From JAFDXJ01 sp038257845 (GTDB lineage Bacteria > Bacteroidota > Bacteroidia > Chitinophagales > Chitinophagaceae), in the NCBI GenBank assembly GCA_038257845.1, contig JBBSQL010000006.1, positions 1-64,000 on the forward strand: DNA of 64,000 nt, in the 5' to 3' direction. Shown piece after piece: positions 51,698 through 61,546 of this stretch. Each line of letters begins with the position of its first letter. Positions within the stretch are counted from its first letter, which is position 1. The translations under genes and the position numbers were made by a program. Under the pieces are notes generated by a model. That model saw only the letters and a list, made by a program, of their open reading frames with translations, did no database searches and was not told the origin of the DNA.

Positions 51698-54490
51698 ATG
51701 AGAACTTTTATACTATTATTTTGCATGTTTTTCATGCTTGGTGCTACTTGCTTTGCACAACAAACGATCACCGGAAAAATTACAGATGCTTCTACCGGCT
51801 CGCCGATGGAAGGTGTATCAGTACAAAACACCATGAGTGGTGCCGGAACAACCACGAATAAAGAGGGTATATATAGTATTTCAGCAAAAGCCACGGACAA
51901 ACTTCTGATCAGTTATGTTGGATATTCATCGCAAACAATTATACCAAAAGCCCTTGCAACTTTAAACATACAACTCGTGCCTTCCTTCCAGGAACTGGGC
52001 CAGGTGGTAATGGTTGGAACAAGACGGCCGGGGAGGATCAATACTGAAACTCCTGTGCCCGTGGATGTGATCAATGTAAACCAGGCGACTCTTCCAACAG
52101 CGCGAATGGATCTCACCTCTATTTTAAATTATGCAGCGCCTTCATTTAATTATAATAAACAAAGTGGCAGTGATGGCGCGGATCACGTGGACCTGGCAAC
52201 ATTACGCGGCCTGGGAACCGATCAAACACTTGTTTTGATAAATGGTAAAAGAAGGTATCAAACAGCTTTCGTTGCAGTTTTTGGAACAAGAGGCCGCGGA
52301 AATTCCGGAACAGATTTGAACGCGATACCTGTTTCCGCTATTGACCGTGTAGAAATTTTACGCGATGGTGCATCTGCACAATATGGCTCGGATGCTATAG
52401 CAGGTGTTATCAATATAATTTTAAAAAAATCCACCGGGAAATTGACCGGTGATATTGGTTATTCAGGTTATTATGATAATCGTTTTAATACCTGGGATGT
52501 AAAAGAAACCAGCCAATATCCTTACCAGGGAAAAGTGGATGGCAATGCTGGAACAATTGGTTTAAATTATGGTTTTAAAGTAGGTAAAAGAGATGGCTTT
52601 ATCAATCTCTCCGCAGATATTTTGGCCAATCAAAAAACATTTCGCCAGGTGTTGAACAATAAGATTACGCCGAATATCGAATACTCTTTGCCCATCAATA
52701 ATGTACGCCGTGCTTTTGGCGATGGCTCATTGAAAGAAGGCGGTGGAATGCTGAATATGGAATTGCCATTGAATGAAAAAAGAACAACTACTTTTTATGC
52801 TTTTGGCGGATACAATTATAAGACTTCAGATGCGTATGCATTCACAAGAAATTTTTCATCAAACCCGGATGATAATGGCTGGAAAAGAACGCCAACAGAT
52901 GCCAACGGCGACCTGATTTATGTACCGGGAATTACGATGCTTGCTGATGATGGAACATATTATTTTAACCCGCATATTCAAACACATGTAAGTGATATGT
53001 CAATGGCAGTTGGTGTAAGGGGAAAAACTGCAGGTGACTGGCTTTGGGATGTGAGTAATGTTATTGGCAGAAATAATTTTCATTTCTATGGCGATCAAAC
53101 TTTTAATGCATCTCTTGGAGCTACAAAAAATCATTTTGATGATGGTGGTTTTAATTTTTTACAAAATACAGCGAACCTGAATTTCAGTAAAGAAATACCC
53201 AATGTTGCAGCCGGATTTAATTTCGCCGCAGGCGCAGAATTCCGTTTTGAACAATACCAGTTATATTCCGGTGAAGAAGCGTCTTATAAAAACTATGATC
53301 CGGCTAAAGCCTCCGGCTCACAAGGCTTTCCGGGTTATCAGCCCGGCGATGTAGTAAAAGCAAACCGGAATAATATTGCAGGCTATGTGGATATGGAATT
53401 AGATGCCACAAAACGCTTATTAATTGGCGCAGCAATTCGTGCAGAAAATTATAGTGACTTTGGTTTTACCAGCAATTATAAAATTTCAACAAGGTACAAA
53501 CTCACCGATCATTTTAATTTGCGCGGTTCATTCAGTACAGGTTTCCGCGCGCCATAATTGCAACAAATAAATTTCAGTTCAACTTTTACAACGGTCCAGG
53601 GACAACAATTATATGAAGTGAAAATTGCACCGAATTATAGTCCTATCACCAGGGCAGCAGGCATACCTGATTTGGTTCAGGAAAAATCATTGACCGGCAG
53701 TATTGGAATAGCGCTTACGCCAATGCCGGGTTTTAGCATTACTGTAGATGGCTATATTGTGAATATAAAAAACAGGGTTGTATTGAGTGGCCAGTTTGAT
53801 GCGAATGATGCCACACTTGATCCTGCATTGATTGCCGCTATGGCGCAATTGAATGTGAGTTATGCACAATTCTTTGCCAATGCAGTGAACACTACGAATA
53901 AGGGAATTGATTTTGTGGCTGACTATAATACGCATTGGGGAAACCAGGCTTTCCGCGGTTTGCTTACTGCAAATTTCCAGGACATGACTATTGATAAAAT
54001 AAATGTTCCTGCGAAATTGAATGATACCAAAGATCACCAGGAAACTTTTTATAGCGACCGCGAACAGGCGTTCCTGTTAGCTTCTGCGCCAAACACTAAA
54101 ATGTCTTTGAACCTGGAATACACGATCAATAAATTTTCCATAGGCACCAGGCTTACTTATTTTGGTTCCGTTACTTTACTCGGTTATGGTGAAGATGGCC
54201 TGGGAGCGAATCCAATGGTTCCCACAGACAAGGATCCGAACAAGTATGTGCCGGATGTTTATCCATATCATGAAAAAGTGGTGACTGATCTTTTCTTTAG
54301 TTATAAATTTAATACGGCCTTTACGTTATATTTTGGAGCTGATAATATATTAAATGTTCATCCAAGTCTCGGCGCTGTACAGACTGCAAAATACTGGGCA
54401 TTCAATAATGAAACCGGCGGCCCATGGGATTCCGTGCAGATGGGTGGAAATGGCACACGCGTGTTTGCAAGGCTCGCATTTAATTTTTAA
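51698..54490 (+). pseudogene. TonB-dependent receptor broken by an in-frame stop
   Basis: The frame from ATG 51698 encodes a signal peptide, a CarboxypepD_reg-like domain (~22-85; I-T-G-K-I-T-D-A-S-T-G-S-P-M-E-G), a plug (~105-230; L-R-G-L-G-T-D-Q-T-L-V-L-I-N-G-K-R) and part of the barrel, then meets TAA at 53555-53557 directly after T-G-F-R-A-P. The same frame continues to 54490 with L-Q-Q-I-N-F, exactly what follows a Ser in intact receptors (G-F-R-A-P-S-L-Q-Q). A single C-to-A change (TCA to TAA) explains it. The rest is undamaged, so it is recent or a sequence error. Confidence 0.9.
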
Positions 54491-54503
54491 GAAATATTTT
54501 TTT

Positions 54504-54511
54504 TAAATTTG
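54504..54511 (+). promoter_or_regulatory. Candidate -7 element (TAAATTTG) for the SRAP gene, inside the preceding terminator
   Basis: TAAATTTG fits TAnnTTTG. Its transcript would start within or just after the left arm of the hairpin at 54510-54535, so the new RNA would lack part of that stem. Confidence 0.45.
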
Positions 54512-54543
54512 TGGTCAAATTAAATTTTGACCACATTTTTTTT
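54510..54543 (+). terminator. Intrinsic terminator whose T-run touches the next start codon
   Basis: TGTGGTCAAA (54510-54519) pairs perfectly with TTTGACCACA (54526-54535), 6-nt loop, then eight T up to the ATG at 54544. It ends receptor transcription directly at the SRAP start. Confidence 0.9.
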
Positions 54544-55335
54544 ATGTGTTATTACAACGCGATTAAGATAAAAGCCAATGAAGTTATTCATTTAAAAGGC
54601 ATAGATAAAAAACCTGCCCAGGGAGATTTATTTAAAGATGTGCAAAGCGGATTTGATTACCCGCAATGGCCCGTGATCGTGCCAGAAAAAGATTGTAGCT
54701 GGGAAATCAAAATGATGGAGTGGGGTTTTATTCCTCCATACTTGCGCAACCGCGAAGTGGTAAAAAAAATGCGCGAAGGGTATAAAGCTGATGATGGAAA
54801 ATTCAAACCTCCACTCATTATGCTTAATGCAATTGGAGAAGAAATTTTATTGTCGAAAAAAATATTTCGCAATGCTGCATTAGAAAGAAGATGCCTGGTT
54901 TTATCATCGGGTTTTTACGAATGGAGGCATGTTTATCCATTGGGTAAAAACGGTAAACCTTTAAAGACTGCTGTAAAATATCCGTATCATATTAAAATGA
55001 AAAACTCCGCATATTTTTTTATGGCGGGTATCTGGCAAAGCTGGACAGATAAGGATTCCGGGGAAATGGTAGATAGTTTTGCCATCATTACGACTGCAGC
55101 AAATTCATTGATGGAAAAAATTCATAATACTAAAAAAAGGATGCCGGTGATCCTGCCGGAACCACTTGCTGCAGAATGGCTCAGTGTTGGTTTGGATGAA
55201 AATCGCATAGCAGAAATTGCCAGTCATCAATACGATGCCAATGACATGGAAGCATATACAATCGCAAAGAATTTCCGGGATGCCATAAATCCAATGGCAG
55301 CATTTAATTATGCGGGACTGAATGAAATCAGTTGA
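54544..55335 (+). CDS. SRAP-domain protein (HMCES/YedK-like, abasic-site crosslinker)
   Basis: 263 aa from the ATG at 54544. This start is set by the catalytic Cys, which must be residue 2 (M-C-Y-Y-N). The other active-site residues are seen: N in M-L-N-A-I-G-E-E, E in S-S-G-F-Y-E-W-R-H, and H in E-K-I-H-N-T-K-K-R-M-P-V-I-L. The family forms covalent links with abasic sites in single-stranded DNA to shield them. It is convergent with a cupin gene, 10 bp apart. Confidence 0.95.
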   Translation: MCYYNAIKIKANEVIHLKGIDKKPAQGDLFKDVQSGFDYPQWPVIVPEKDCSWEIKMMEWGFIPPYLRNREVVKKMREGYKADDGKFKPPLIMLNAIGEEILLSKKIFRNAALERRCLVLSSGFYEWRHVYPLGKNGKPLKTAVKYPYHIKMKNSAYFFMAGIWQSWTDKDSGEMVDSFAIITTAANSLMEKIHNTKKRMPVILPEPLAAEWLSVGLDENRIAEIASHQYDANDMEAYTIAKNFRDAINPMAAFNYAGLNEIS

Positions 55336-55345
55336 TGAAAACAGT

Positions 55346-55705
55346 TTAAATTTTTTCACATTTTTCAACCGTCATTTCATGCGAAATATCACCTGTATGT
55401 TTTGTTTCAGATGGTTCGAAAAGCATGATCCAGGTTTCTTCTTCTGCTATCGGATTGTGTTCAATACCTTTGGGAACCACAAACATTTCTCCCGCATTTA
55501 ATGTAATTGTTTGATCATGCATTTCTATTTTCAAGCAGCCTTTTATGATGTAAAAAAGTTCATCTTCATTTGCATGATCATGCCACACAAAACTACCTTT
55601 TACTTTTGCCAGTTTTATTTGCTGACCATTTAATTCCGCTATGATTTTTGGATTCCAAAGTTCATTGAAGAGTGAAAATTTTTCGGCAATATTTATTTTT
55701 TCCAT
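55346..55705 (-). CDS. Small single-domain cupin
   Basis: 119 aa. V-W-H-D-H-A-N-E-D-E-L-F-Y-I-I-K-G holds His, His and Glu of cupin motif 1, and P-K-G-I-E-H-N-P motif 2. No export signal, so it is cytoplasmic. The substrate is unknown; such proteins may be isomerases or small-molecule sensors. Confidence 0.8.
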   Translation of the reverse strand: MEKINIAEKFSLFNELWNPKIIAELNGQQIKLAKVKGSFVWHDHANEDELFYIIKGCLKIEMHDQTITLNAGEMFVVPKGIEHNPIAEEETWIMLFEPSETKHTGDISHEMTVEKCEKI

Positions 55706-55749
55706 ATAATGTTATTGATAGAACTTTAGAAAGATGAACGAGTGTTTTC

Positions 55750-56397
55750 TTACAATTTCTTAAAAGCTGCAATTGTTGCAATTGGATCTTTTGTATTAAA
55801 AATACTGCTGCCTGCAACCATTGCATCTGCCCCTGCTTCTAAAATGGCTGGTGCATTTTCAAGTGTCACACCGCCATCCACTTCAATGATGACAGAGAGA
55901 TTTTTTTGAACGATCATCCGGCGCAATTCTTTTACTTTTTCCAACGTATGCGGTATGAATTTTTGTCCGCCAAATCCCGGATTCACACTCATCATACACA
56001 CCATATCAATATCGCCAAGCACATCCTGCAACAGGGAAACCGGCGTGTGCGGGTTGATGGCAACGCTGGCTTTCATACCGAGCTCTTTAATCTGTTGTAT
56101 GTTGCGATGCAGGTTGGGACAGGTTTCCAGGTGAATGGACAAAATGTCTGCGCCCGCTTTTTTAAATGCTTCTGCATAATTTCCCGGATCAAGGATCATT
56201 AAATGCACATCGCAGATCTTTGTTGTTGCTTTTCGGATATGTTCAATGATGGGAAAACCAAAACTGATATTCGGAACAAAGCGTCCATCCATCACATCCA
56301 GGTGTAGCCAGTCTGCTTCACTTTCATTGATCATCTTACATGTTTTTTCCAAATGCAGGAAATCGGAAGCCAGGAATGAAGGTGCGATAATGGCCAT
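55750..56397 (-). CDS. rpe: Ribulose-phosphate 3-epimerase
   Basis: 215 aa TIM barrel. H-L-D-V-M-D-G-R-F-V-P-N-I-S, D-V-H-L-M-I, V-N-P-G-F-G-G-Q-K-F and I-E-V-D-G-G-V-T are the standard Rpe blocks with both catalytic Asp residues. It interconverts ribulose-5-phosphate and xylulose-5-phosphate in the pentose-phosphate pathway. Confidence 0.97.
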   Translation of the reverse strand: MAIIAPSFLASDFLHLEKTCKMINESEADWLHLDVMDGRFVPNISFGFPIIEHIRKATTKICDVHLMILDPGNYAEAFKKAGADILSIHLETCPNLHRNIQQIKELGMKASVAINPHTPVSLLQDVLGDIDMVCMMSVNPGFGGQKFIPHTLEKVKELRRMIVQKNLSVIIEVDGGVTLENAPAILEAGADAMVAGSSIFNTKDPIATIAAFKKL

Positions 56398-56452
56398 GCT
56401 TTTTTATTTATGTAAAAATAGTTCTTACTAATGTAAATTTTTAAAACCGGTT

Positions 56453-57274
56453 TTAATCTTTTCCACCCATTCTCACCACTGCCGCTTTTACTTGCGGATC
56501 TGACCTGTCCAGGCTATAGGATTGTTGAAACCTTAATAAGGCACTGTCTTTCATATTCATCATTTCATAACAACGCCCCATCCAATAATAGGGATCTGCA
56601 TCCAGAGAATTTACACCAGAAGCAAACCGGAAAACGGTGAGTGCATTTTGATAATCCTTCTTATCAAAATACAATAGTCCCTTTTCTATATATGCTTCCA
56701 TATACGTGTAATTTTCTGCTATACAATTGTTGAAAAATTGAAGCGCTTTTTCTTTGTTACCAGTCCGTGCATAGTAAACTCCACTGATAAAATTGCAATG
56801 CGCATCATATTCGCGACCTAAAGACAATTCATTGATCCTCACACATATTACAAGGCATTCATTATTTTTTTGTTCAGCATAAATATTGGCCAGCGCCAAT
56901 AATGCATCCGGGGAATTATAAATAGAAATTGCTTTTTTATAACTCTGAATTGCCTTTGCAGTATCGGGAATATCTTCTGCAATTTGGCCATGCGTAAACC
57001 ATAAGCCATAATTCAAACTGTCTGCGTGTAAAAGTGTATCCACTTGTGCAATTGCAACCATAGGCTGGCCAATACTATCCAGTAACATGGCCAATTTTAA
57101 TCGTAAACCTGCACTGTCCGGGTGCGTAATCAACAAATCCTGCAGGCTTGAAACTTGAGGAGAAAATCTTTCCCTGGCTGAATTGGTGACAGAATCATCA
57201 GGTTCGTTTTTGCCATCATTCTTGCAGGAAAAATATAGAGCCGGGATACATAATAATAGTAAGATCCATTTTTT
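56453..57274 (-). CDS. TPR lipoprotein
   Basis: 273 aa from the ATG at 57274, chosen because a lipoprotein signal starts there (M-K-K-W-I-L-L-L-L-C-I-P-A-L-Y-F-S-C). Several TPR units follow, for example A-K-A-I-Q-S-Y-K-K-A-I-S-I-Y and G-R-C-Y-E-M-M-N-M-K-D-S-A-L. It is probably anchored in the inner or outer membrane facing the periplasm. Bacteroidota gliding or secretion scaffolds look similar, but nothing here links it to them. Confidence 0.8.
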   Translation of the reverse strand, partial: KKWILLLLCIPALYFSCKNDGKNEPDDSVTNSARERFSPQVSSLQDLLITHPDSAGLRLKLAMLLDSIGQPMVAIAQVDTLLHADSLNYGLWFTHGQIAEDIPDTAKAIQSYKKAISIYNSPDALLALANIYAEQKNNECLVICVRINELSLGREYDAHCNFISGVYYARTGNKEKALQFFNNCIAENYTYMEAYIEKGLLYFDKKDYQNALTVFRFASGVNSLDADPYYWMGRCYEMMNMKDSALLRFQQSYSLDRSDPQVKAAVVRMGGKD

Positions 57275-57343
57275 CATACTGCGAAGGTAAACTGTACTAT
57301 GGAATATGACGAACATTTGACAATAGATACATTCGGATAAATC

Positions 57344-57351
57344 TATTTTTG
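57344..57351 (+). promoter_or_regulatory. Candidate -7 element (TATTTTTG) for the beta-propeller gene
   Basis: Fits TAnnTTTG, 48 bp before the ATG at 57399. A TTTGACA at 57316 is a possible -33 box but with a long, 24-bp spacing. Confidence 0.35.
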
Positions 57352-57398
57352 CAAAAATTAAACAAACGCGTTTTCTTCATACACACAGAATTTATTCA

Positions 57399-58508
57399 AT
57401 GAAAAATAAAATCATAATTACGTTTCGGAAAAGTTTTCTGCTCCCGGCAATCATCCTTTTCTCGATGTTGGCCATGCAGCAAACGGTCTCCGCTCAAACT
57501 GCAAAAGATAGTCTGCGTTATAATGATGAGAAACATTTTAAAAATATTCAGCAACTAACATTCGGCGGTGACAACGCAGAAGCTTACTGGAGTTTTGATG
57601 ATAAAAAAATAATTTTTCAGCGTAAAAATCCTGTTGAAGGACTGGAATGCGATCACATGTTTGTGGGAGATGTGCCGGCTTTTGGCCAGCCATTTTCTTA
57701 TAAAATGGTAAGTAATGGACTTGGTAGAACTACCTGTGGCTATTTTACCAAAGATGGCAAACACATTATTTATGCTTCCACGTACCTCGGCGGAGATAGT
57801 TGCCCACCAGTTCCTGACAGGAGTAAATTTGGAAATAAATATATCTGGCCGGTTTATGAATCATTTGATATTTTCATGGCAGATGTAGATGGTAAAAATA
57901 TTCAGCGCTTAACGGATACACCTGGTTATGACGCAGAAGGAACAATTTCTCCAGATGGTAAGACAATGATTTTCACATCAATGCGTGATGGTGACTTAGA
58001 TTTATATTTAATGGATTTAAAAACCAAAAAAGTAAAACGCATTACATCGGATCTCGGTTATGATGGCGGCGCATGGTTTAGCCCGGATGGTAAAAAAATT
58101 GTTTGGCGAGCGAGCCGGCCAAAAACGCCGGAGGCAATCAAAGAATATAAAGACCTTTTAGCCCAGGGCATGGTAATGCCAATTCAAATGGAGGTATTTA
58201 TTGCCAATGCAGATGGTTCCGATGCCAGGCAAATCACTCATTTGGGAAATGCCAACTGGGCGCCGAATTTTACACCCGACAGCAAGCATATTATTTTTTG
58301 CAGCAATCATGAATATGCGTATGGTTTTCCATTCAATATGTATTTGATAAACCTTGATGGAACTGGTTTGGAAAAAGTCAGTCACGATAAAGGTTTCGAT
58401 GCATTCCCCATGTTTAGTTATGATGGTAAAAAAATTCTTTTTTCTTCCAATAGAAATAATGGTGGCGGGCATGATACCAATATGTTCATTGCAGAATGGG
58501 TAAATTAG
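57399..58508 (+). CDS. Exported TolB-like beta-propeller (PD40 repeats)
   Basis: 369 aa with signal peptide (ending Q-T-V-S-A-Q). At least five PD40 blades are visible by their I-S-P-D-G-K-T-M-I-F-type strands: F-D-D-K-K-I-I-F, S-P-D-G-K-T-M-I-F, S-P-D-G-K-K-I-V-W, T-P-D-S-K-H-I-I-F and S-Y-D-G-K-K-I-L-F. It resembles TolB-type or WD40-like periplasmic proteins but not TolB itself. It might bind peptides or polysaccharides. No pathway context. Confidence 0.85.
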   Translation: MKNKIIITFRKSFLLPAIILFSMLAMQQTVSAQTAKDSLRYNDEKHFKNIQQLTFGGDNAEAYWSFDDKKIIFQRKNPVEGLECDHMFVGDVPAFGQPFSYKMVSNGLGRTTCGYFTKDGKHIIYASTYLGGDSCPPVPDRSKFGNKYIWPVYESFDIFMADVDGKNIQRLTDTPGYDAEGTISPDGKTMIFTSMRDGDLDLYLMDLKTKKVKRITSDLGYDGGAWFSPDGKKIVWRASRPKTPEAIKEYKDLLAQGMVMPIQMEVFIANADGSDARQITHLGNANWAPNFTPDSKHIIFCSNHEYAYGFPFNMYLINLDGTGLEKVSHDKGFDAFPMFSYDGKKILFSSNRNNGGGHDTNMFIAEWVN

Positions 58509-58540
58509 TAATTACATTTTTTCTATTGAAGCCAATCGTT

Positions 58541-58548
58541 TAGATTTG
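58541..58548 (+). promoter_or_regulatory. Candidate -7 element (TAGATTTG)
   Basis: Matches TAnnTTTG, 16 bp before the ATG of the four-helix membrane gene at 58564. A T-run upstream may serve as the -33 region. Confidence 0.4.
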
Positions 58549-58563
58549 GCAAAATGAACAATC

Positions 58564-59022
58564 ATGGGAAAAGGAATTTTAGACTTGCATAATTTTTTGC
58601 GTTGGGTAATTTTAATTTTGTTGTTGATATCTATTATTAAAAGTTATAAGGCCTGGCGCAGTAAAAGAGCCTTCACAAAAGGTGATGGAAAATTGTGGTT
58701 ATTCACCATGATTTGCGCGCATATTACTTTGCTGGCCGGCTTATATTTATTGGTTTGGGGGCCGCTCGGAATTGTGAATACAACTATTCCAGAAGGCCAG
58801 TCAATCCTGAATTCGCCTGTTTACCGTTTTCAATGGTTATTCCATCCCATAGCTATGATCATTGCCATTACGATGATCACACTCGGCAGAGGGATGGCTA
58901 AAAAAGGAATTCCTGATGAAGCAAAATTCCGGAAAGCATTCACTTATTTTTTATTGGCATTAATATTAATACTTGCTGCCATTCCATGGAATGCCCCAAT
59001 GATTCCGGGTATGCCGGCATAA
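58564..59022 (+). CDS. Four-helix membrane protein conserved in Bacteroidota
   Basis: 152 aa. The start G-K-G-I-L-D-L-H-N-F-L-R-W-V is typical of a small heme-like or cytochrome-b-like Bacteroidota membrane family, with further His residues in T-M-I-C-A-H-I-T-L-L-A-G-L-Y and W-L-F-H-P-I-A-M. Four helices with conserved His suggest heme binding, but this is an inference. No named family is recognised. Confidence 0.65.
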   Translation: MGKGILDLHNFLRWVILILLLISIIKSYKAWRSKRAFTKGDGKLWLFTMICAHITLLAGLYLLVWGPLGIVNTTIPEGQSILNSPVYRFQWLFHPIAMIIAITMITLGRGMAKKGIPDEAKFRKAFTYFLLALILILAAIPWNAPMIPGMPA

Positions 59023-59043
59023 AAGTTTTTTGCAAAAAAGATA

Positions 59044-59544
59044 TTATTTTTTTCCCAACTCAATTACAGCACAGTTTTTTATATCTGCACTATCAATGTC
59101 AAAGCGCACGAGTGTGCGTACTTTTTGCCAGCCCTGTTTCCCTGCCGCACCCGGATTAATATGAAGGCAATTCAATTTTTCATCATAAATGATTTTTAAA
59201 ATGTGCGAATGCCCGCTGATAAAAATTGCAGGTTTTTCCAATTGAATAACATCACGAATGCCCGGTGCATATTTTCCCGGGTAACCACCAATATGTTGCA
59301 TGAAAACTTTTACTTCTTCTATTGAAAATATATTTCTTAATGGAAATTCTGCGCGTATTTCCCAGCCATCAATATTTCCATAAACGCCACGCAATGGTTT
59401 AAAAGCTTTTAATTTTTCCACTAATTCAGGTGATCCAAAATCGCCCGCATGCCATATTTCATCACATGCAGCGAAATGTTGAAAAATTGCGTCATCCAGG
59501 AATCCATGCGTATCTGAAAGTAAACCGATCTTCTTGCTGATAAT
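59044..59544 (-). CDS. YfcE-type metallophosphodiesterase with non-canonical start
   Basis: 166 aa if started at the ATT codon 59544-59542. The catalytic motifs are all there: G-L-L-S-D-T-H-G, W-H-A-G-D-F-G-S, Y-G-N-I-D-G and S-G-H-S-H. The frame from the preceding TGA (59562-59560) contains no ATG, GTG or TTG before the first motif; the first GTG (59421) would remove D-x-H and G-D. So initiation at ATT or ATC, or a lost start codon, must be assumed. Length fits the MJ0936/YfcE family (~165 aa). Confidence 0.75.
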   Translation of the reverse strand: MISKKIGLLSDTHGFLDDAIFQHFAACDEIWHAGDFGSPELVEKLKAFKPLRGVYGNIDGWEIRAEFPLRNIFSIEEVKVFMQHIGGYPGKYAPGIRDVIQLEKPAIFISGHSHILKIIYDEKLNCLHINPGAAGKQGWQKVRTLVRFDIDSADIKNCAVIELGKK

Positions 59545-59818
59545 ATATTTATTTAAAATTCAGTGTAAAAATAACCTGAAAAAAGTTGGCCAATTTATTT
59601 TAAGAATAAATTTTACCTAAACGCATAAATTTTAATTATTTTTGAGGATGCTGTTCAACAGAAATTTTATTTACTGGATTGATAAAAGAAAATGGAAATA
59701 TGTTTTCCTGCTAAACAGTGAACAGGGTGCATAACATTTCCCCGGAATTATTTCCAACTATTTAATTTCTTCACAGGCTTCTGAAAATCTTATTCATTTT
59801 TCAATTAAAATTTTAACC

Positions 59819-60976
59819 ATGTCACATTATTATACATTGGGAGAAATACCCCATAAACGCCACACACAATTTCGCCGTAAAGATGGTTCGTTGTATGCAG
59901 AACAACTTTTTAGTACGGAAGGTTTCAGCAGTGATTATTCTTTGTTGTATCATCATCATGCCCCAACTTTTATAACACAAACAGAAGAGCCTTATGATGT
60001 GATGCCGAAAATAGCAGAAGAGAAAATGCTGAAGCATCGCAGTTTTGAAGGCTTCAACTTAAAACCGGAAGATGATTTCCTGGACAGCCGTAAAGCTATT
60101 TTAGTCAATAACGATTGCCACGTGGTATTGGCTGCGCCACGAAAAAGCATGCAGGCTTATTTTTATAAAAATGCGGATGCAGATGAAATGATCTTTGTGC
60201 ATGAAGGCACCGGCAAATTGCTGACACAATATGGTGAATTACCGTTTTCTTATGGTGATTATATAATGATTCCGCGCGGAACGATTTATCAAATTCATTT
60301 TGACAATGAAAAGAACCGCTTGTTTATTGTTGAAAGTTTTAGTCCTATTCGTTATCCGAAAAAATATATGAGTAAGGAAGGCCAGTTGCTTGAACATTCT
60401 CCTTTTTGTGAAAGAGATATTCGCCCGCCACAAAATTTGCACGCCATAGATGAAGCCGGCGATTTCACAGTAAGGACAAAAAAGAAAGGCCGCATGTATC
60501 ACATACATTATGGGTATCATCCGTTTGATGTAGTTGGCTGGGATGGATGTTGTTATCCATACATATTTAGCATTCATGATTTTGAACCGATCACCGGCAG
60601 AATACACCAGCCACCACCGGTACACCAGACATTTGAAGCAAATAATTTCGTGGTTTGCAGTTTTGTGCCACGCTTATATGATTATCATCCGCAGGGAATT
60701 CCTGCACCTTATAACCACAGCAATATTGATAGTGATGAATTACTGTATTATGTTGATGGAGATTTTATGAGTCGTAAACATGTTACCCGCGGGATGATTA
60801 CACTACATCCCGGCGGTATCCCGCATGGCCCGCAGCCGGGCGCGGTGGAAAAAAGTATTGGTGCCAAGGAAACAAATGAACTTGCCGTGATGGTGGATAC
60901 TTTTCATCCTTTGCAGTTAACAGTAGAAGCTTTGGAAATTGAAAATCCCAATTATGTTATGAGCTGGGCAGAATAA
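59819..60976 (+). CDS. hmgA: Homogentisate 1,2-dioxygenase
   Basis: 385 aa double-cupin. Iron-site region in P-P-P-V-H-Q-T-F, then D-E-L-L-Y-Y-V-D-G-D-F, and L-H-P-G-G-I-P-H-G-P-Q-P-G. It cleaves the ring of homogentisate to maleylacetoacetate in tyrosine and phenylalanine breakdown. None of the other pathway genes (hppD, fahA) lie in this window, so they must be elsewhere. Confidence 0.93.
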   Translation: MSHYYTLGEIPHKRHTQFRRKDGSLYAEQLFSTEGFSSDYSLLYHHHAPTFITQTEEPYDVMPKIAEEKMLKHRSFEGFNLKPEDDFLDSRKAILVNNDCHVVLAAPRKSMQAYFYKNADADEMIFVHEGTGKLLTQYGELPFSYGDYIMIPRGTIYQIHFDNEKNRLFIVESFSPIRYPKKYMSKEGQLLEHSPFCERDIRPPQNLHAIDEAGDFTVRTKKKGRMYHIHYGYHPFDVVGWDGCCYPYIFSIHDFEPITGRIHQPPPVHQTFEANNFVVCSFVPRLYDYHPQGIPAPYNHSNIDSDELLYYVDGDFMSRKHVTRGMITLHPGGIPHGPQPGAVEKSIGAKETNELAVMVDTFHPLQLTVEALEIENPNYVMSWAE

Positions 60977-61040
60977 TTTTTTTATAAAAAAAATTATGTA
61001 TTAATTTGGCGTGTATTATTCATCCAAAATTTAAAAAATT

Positions 61041-61454
61041 ATGATTCCGATCCATGAATTAAAACAAGGTGATTATGTGATCACTGATTATGCAGGTGTA
61101 AAACGTGCGGGTGCTGTTATGCGCGTAAACCCTGATGAAAAGCAAGCCCTTGTAGAAACAGAAGTGCAGGAATTTTGGTATGAGGAGGATCAGTTGTTTG
61201 GAATTCCCCTTGATGAAGCACAGTTGATGGCTTTAAATTTTACAAAACAAGTGATGGATGATGGCAGTGTCAAATATATGAAAGGTTCATTCCGTATGGT
61301 ATTGCCTAAAGAAGGTGATTTTAATAACCTGGATATTTGGTATCGGGAAGATTTCAGGCATCACCCGGATATTCATTCTGTTCATCAATTGCAAAATCAT
61401 TACCTGCAAATGACCAAAATACATCTTACGGATGAAGTGTTGGCGAAAAATTAA
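61041..61454 (+). CDS. Conserved hypothetical protein
   Basis: 137 aa, no signal or membrane segment. The opening I-H-E-L-K-Q-G-D-Y-V-I-T-D-Y-A-G-V-K-R-A-G and V-M-R-V-N-P-D-E-K-Q-A-L-V-E resemble an SH3-like beta-barrel, with an all-helix or mixed end (H-P-D-I-H-S-V-H-Q-L-Q-N-H-Y). I do not recognise a named family. It follows hmgA with a 64-bp gap and ends at a strong terminator. Confidence 0.75.
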   Translation: MIPIHELKQGDYVITDYAGVKRAGAVMRVNPDEKQALVETEVQEFWYEEDQLFGIPLDEAQLMALNFTKQVMDDGSVKYMKGSFRMVLPKEGDFNNLDIWYREDFRHHPDIHSVHQLQNHYLQMTKIHLTDEVLAKN

Positions 61455-61470
61455 AGATCAATTTATTTTT

Positions 61471-61500
61471 AAAACCGGGTTTTTTCAACCCGGTTTTTTT
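61471..61500 (+). terminator. Intrinsic terminator
   Basis: AAAACCGGGTT (61471-61481) and AACCCGGTTTT (61487-61497) form a perfect 11-bp stem, 5-nt loop, followed by T. Confidence 0.95.
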
Positions 61501-61546
61501 GTGCCGGACAAAAAAAGAATGAGGTCGCTTATCAAAACCTAAAGTG

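Noticed and set aside
53555..53557. Programmed recoding of TAA in the TonB receptor
   Set aside because: TAA is not a known selenocysteine or pyrrolysine codon and intact receptors have Ser there; a simple nonsense mutation is enough.
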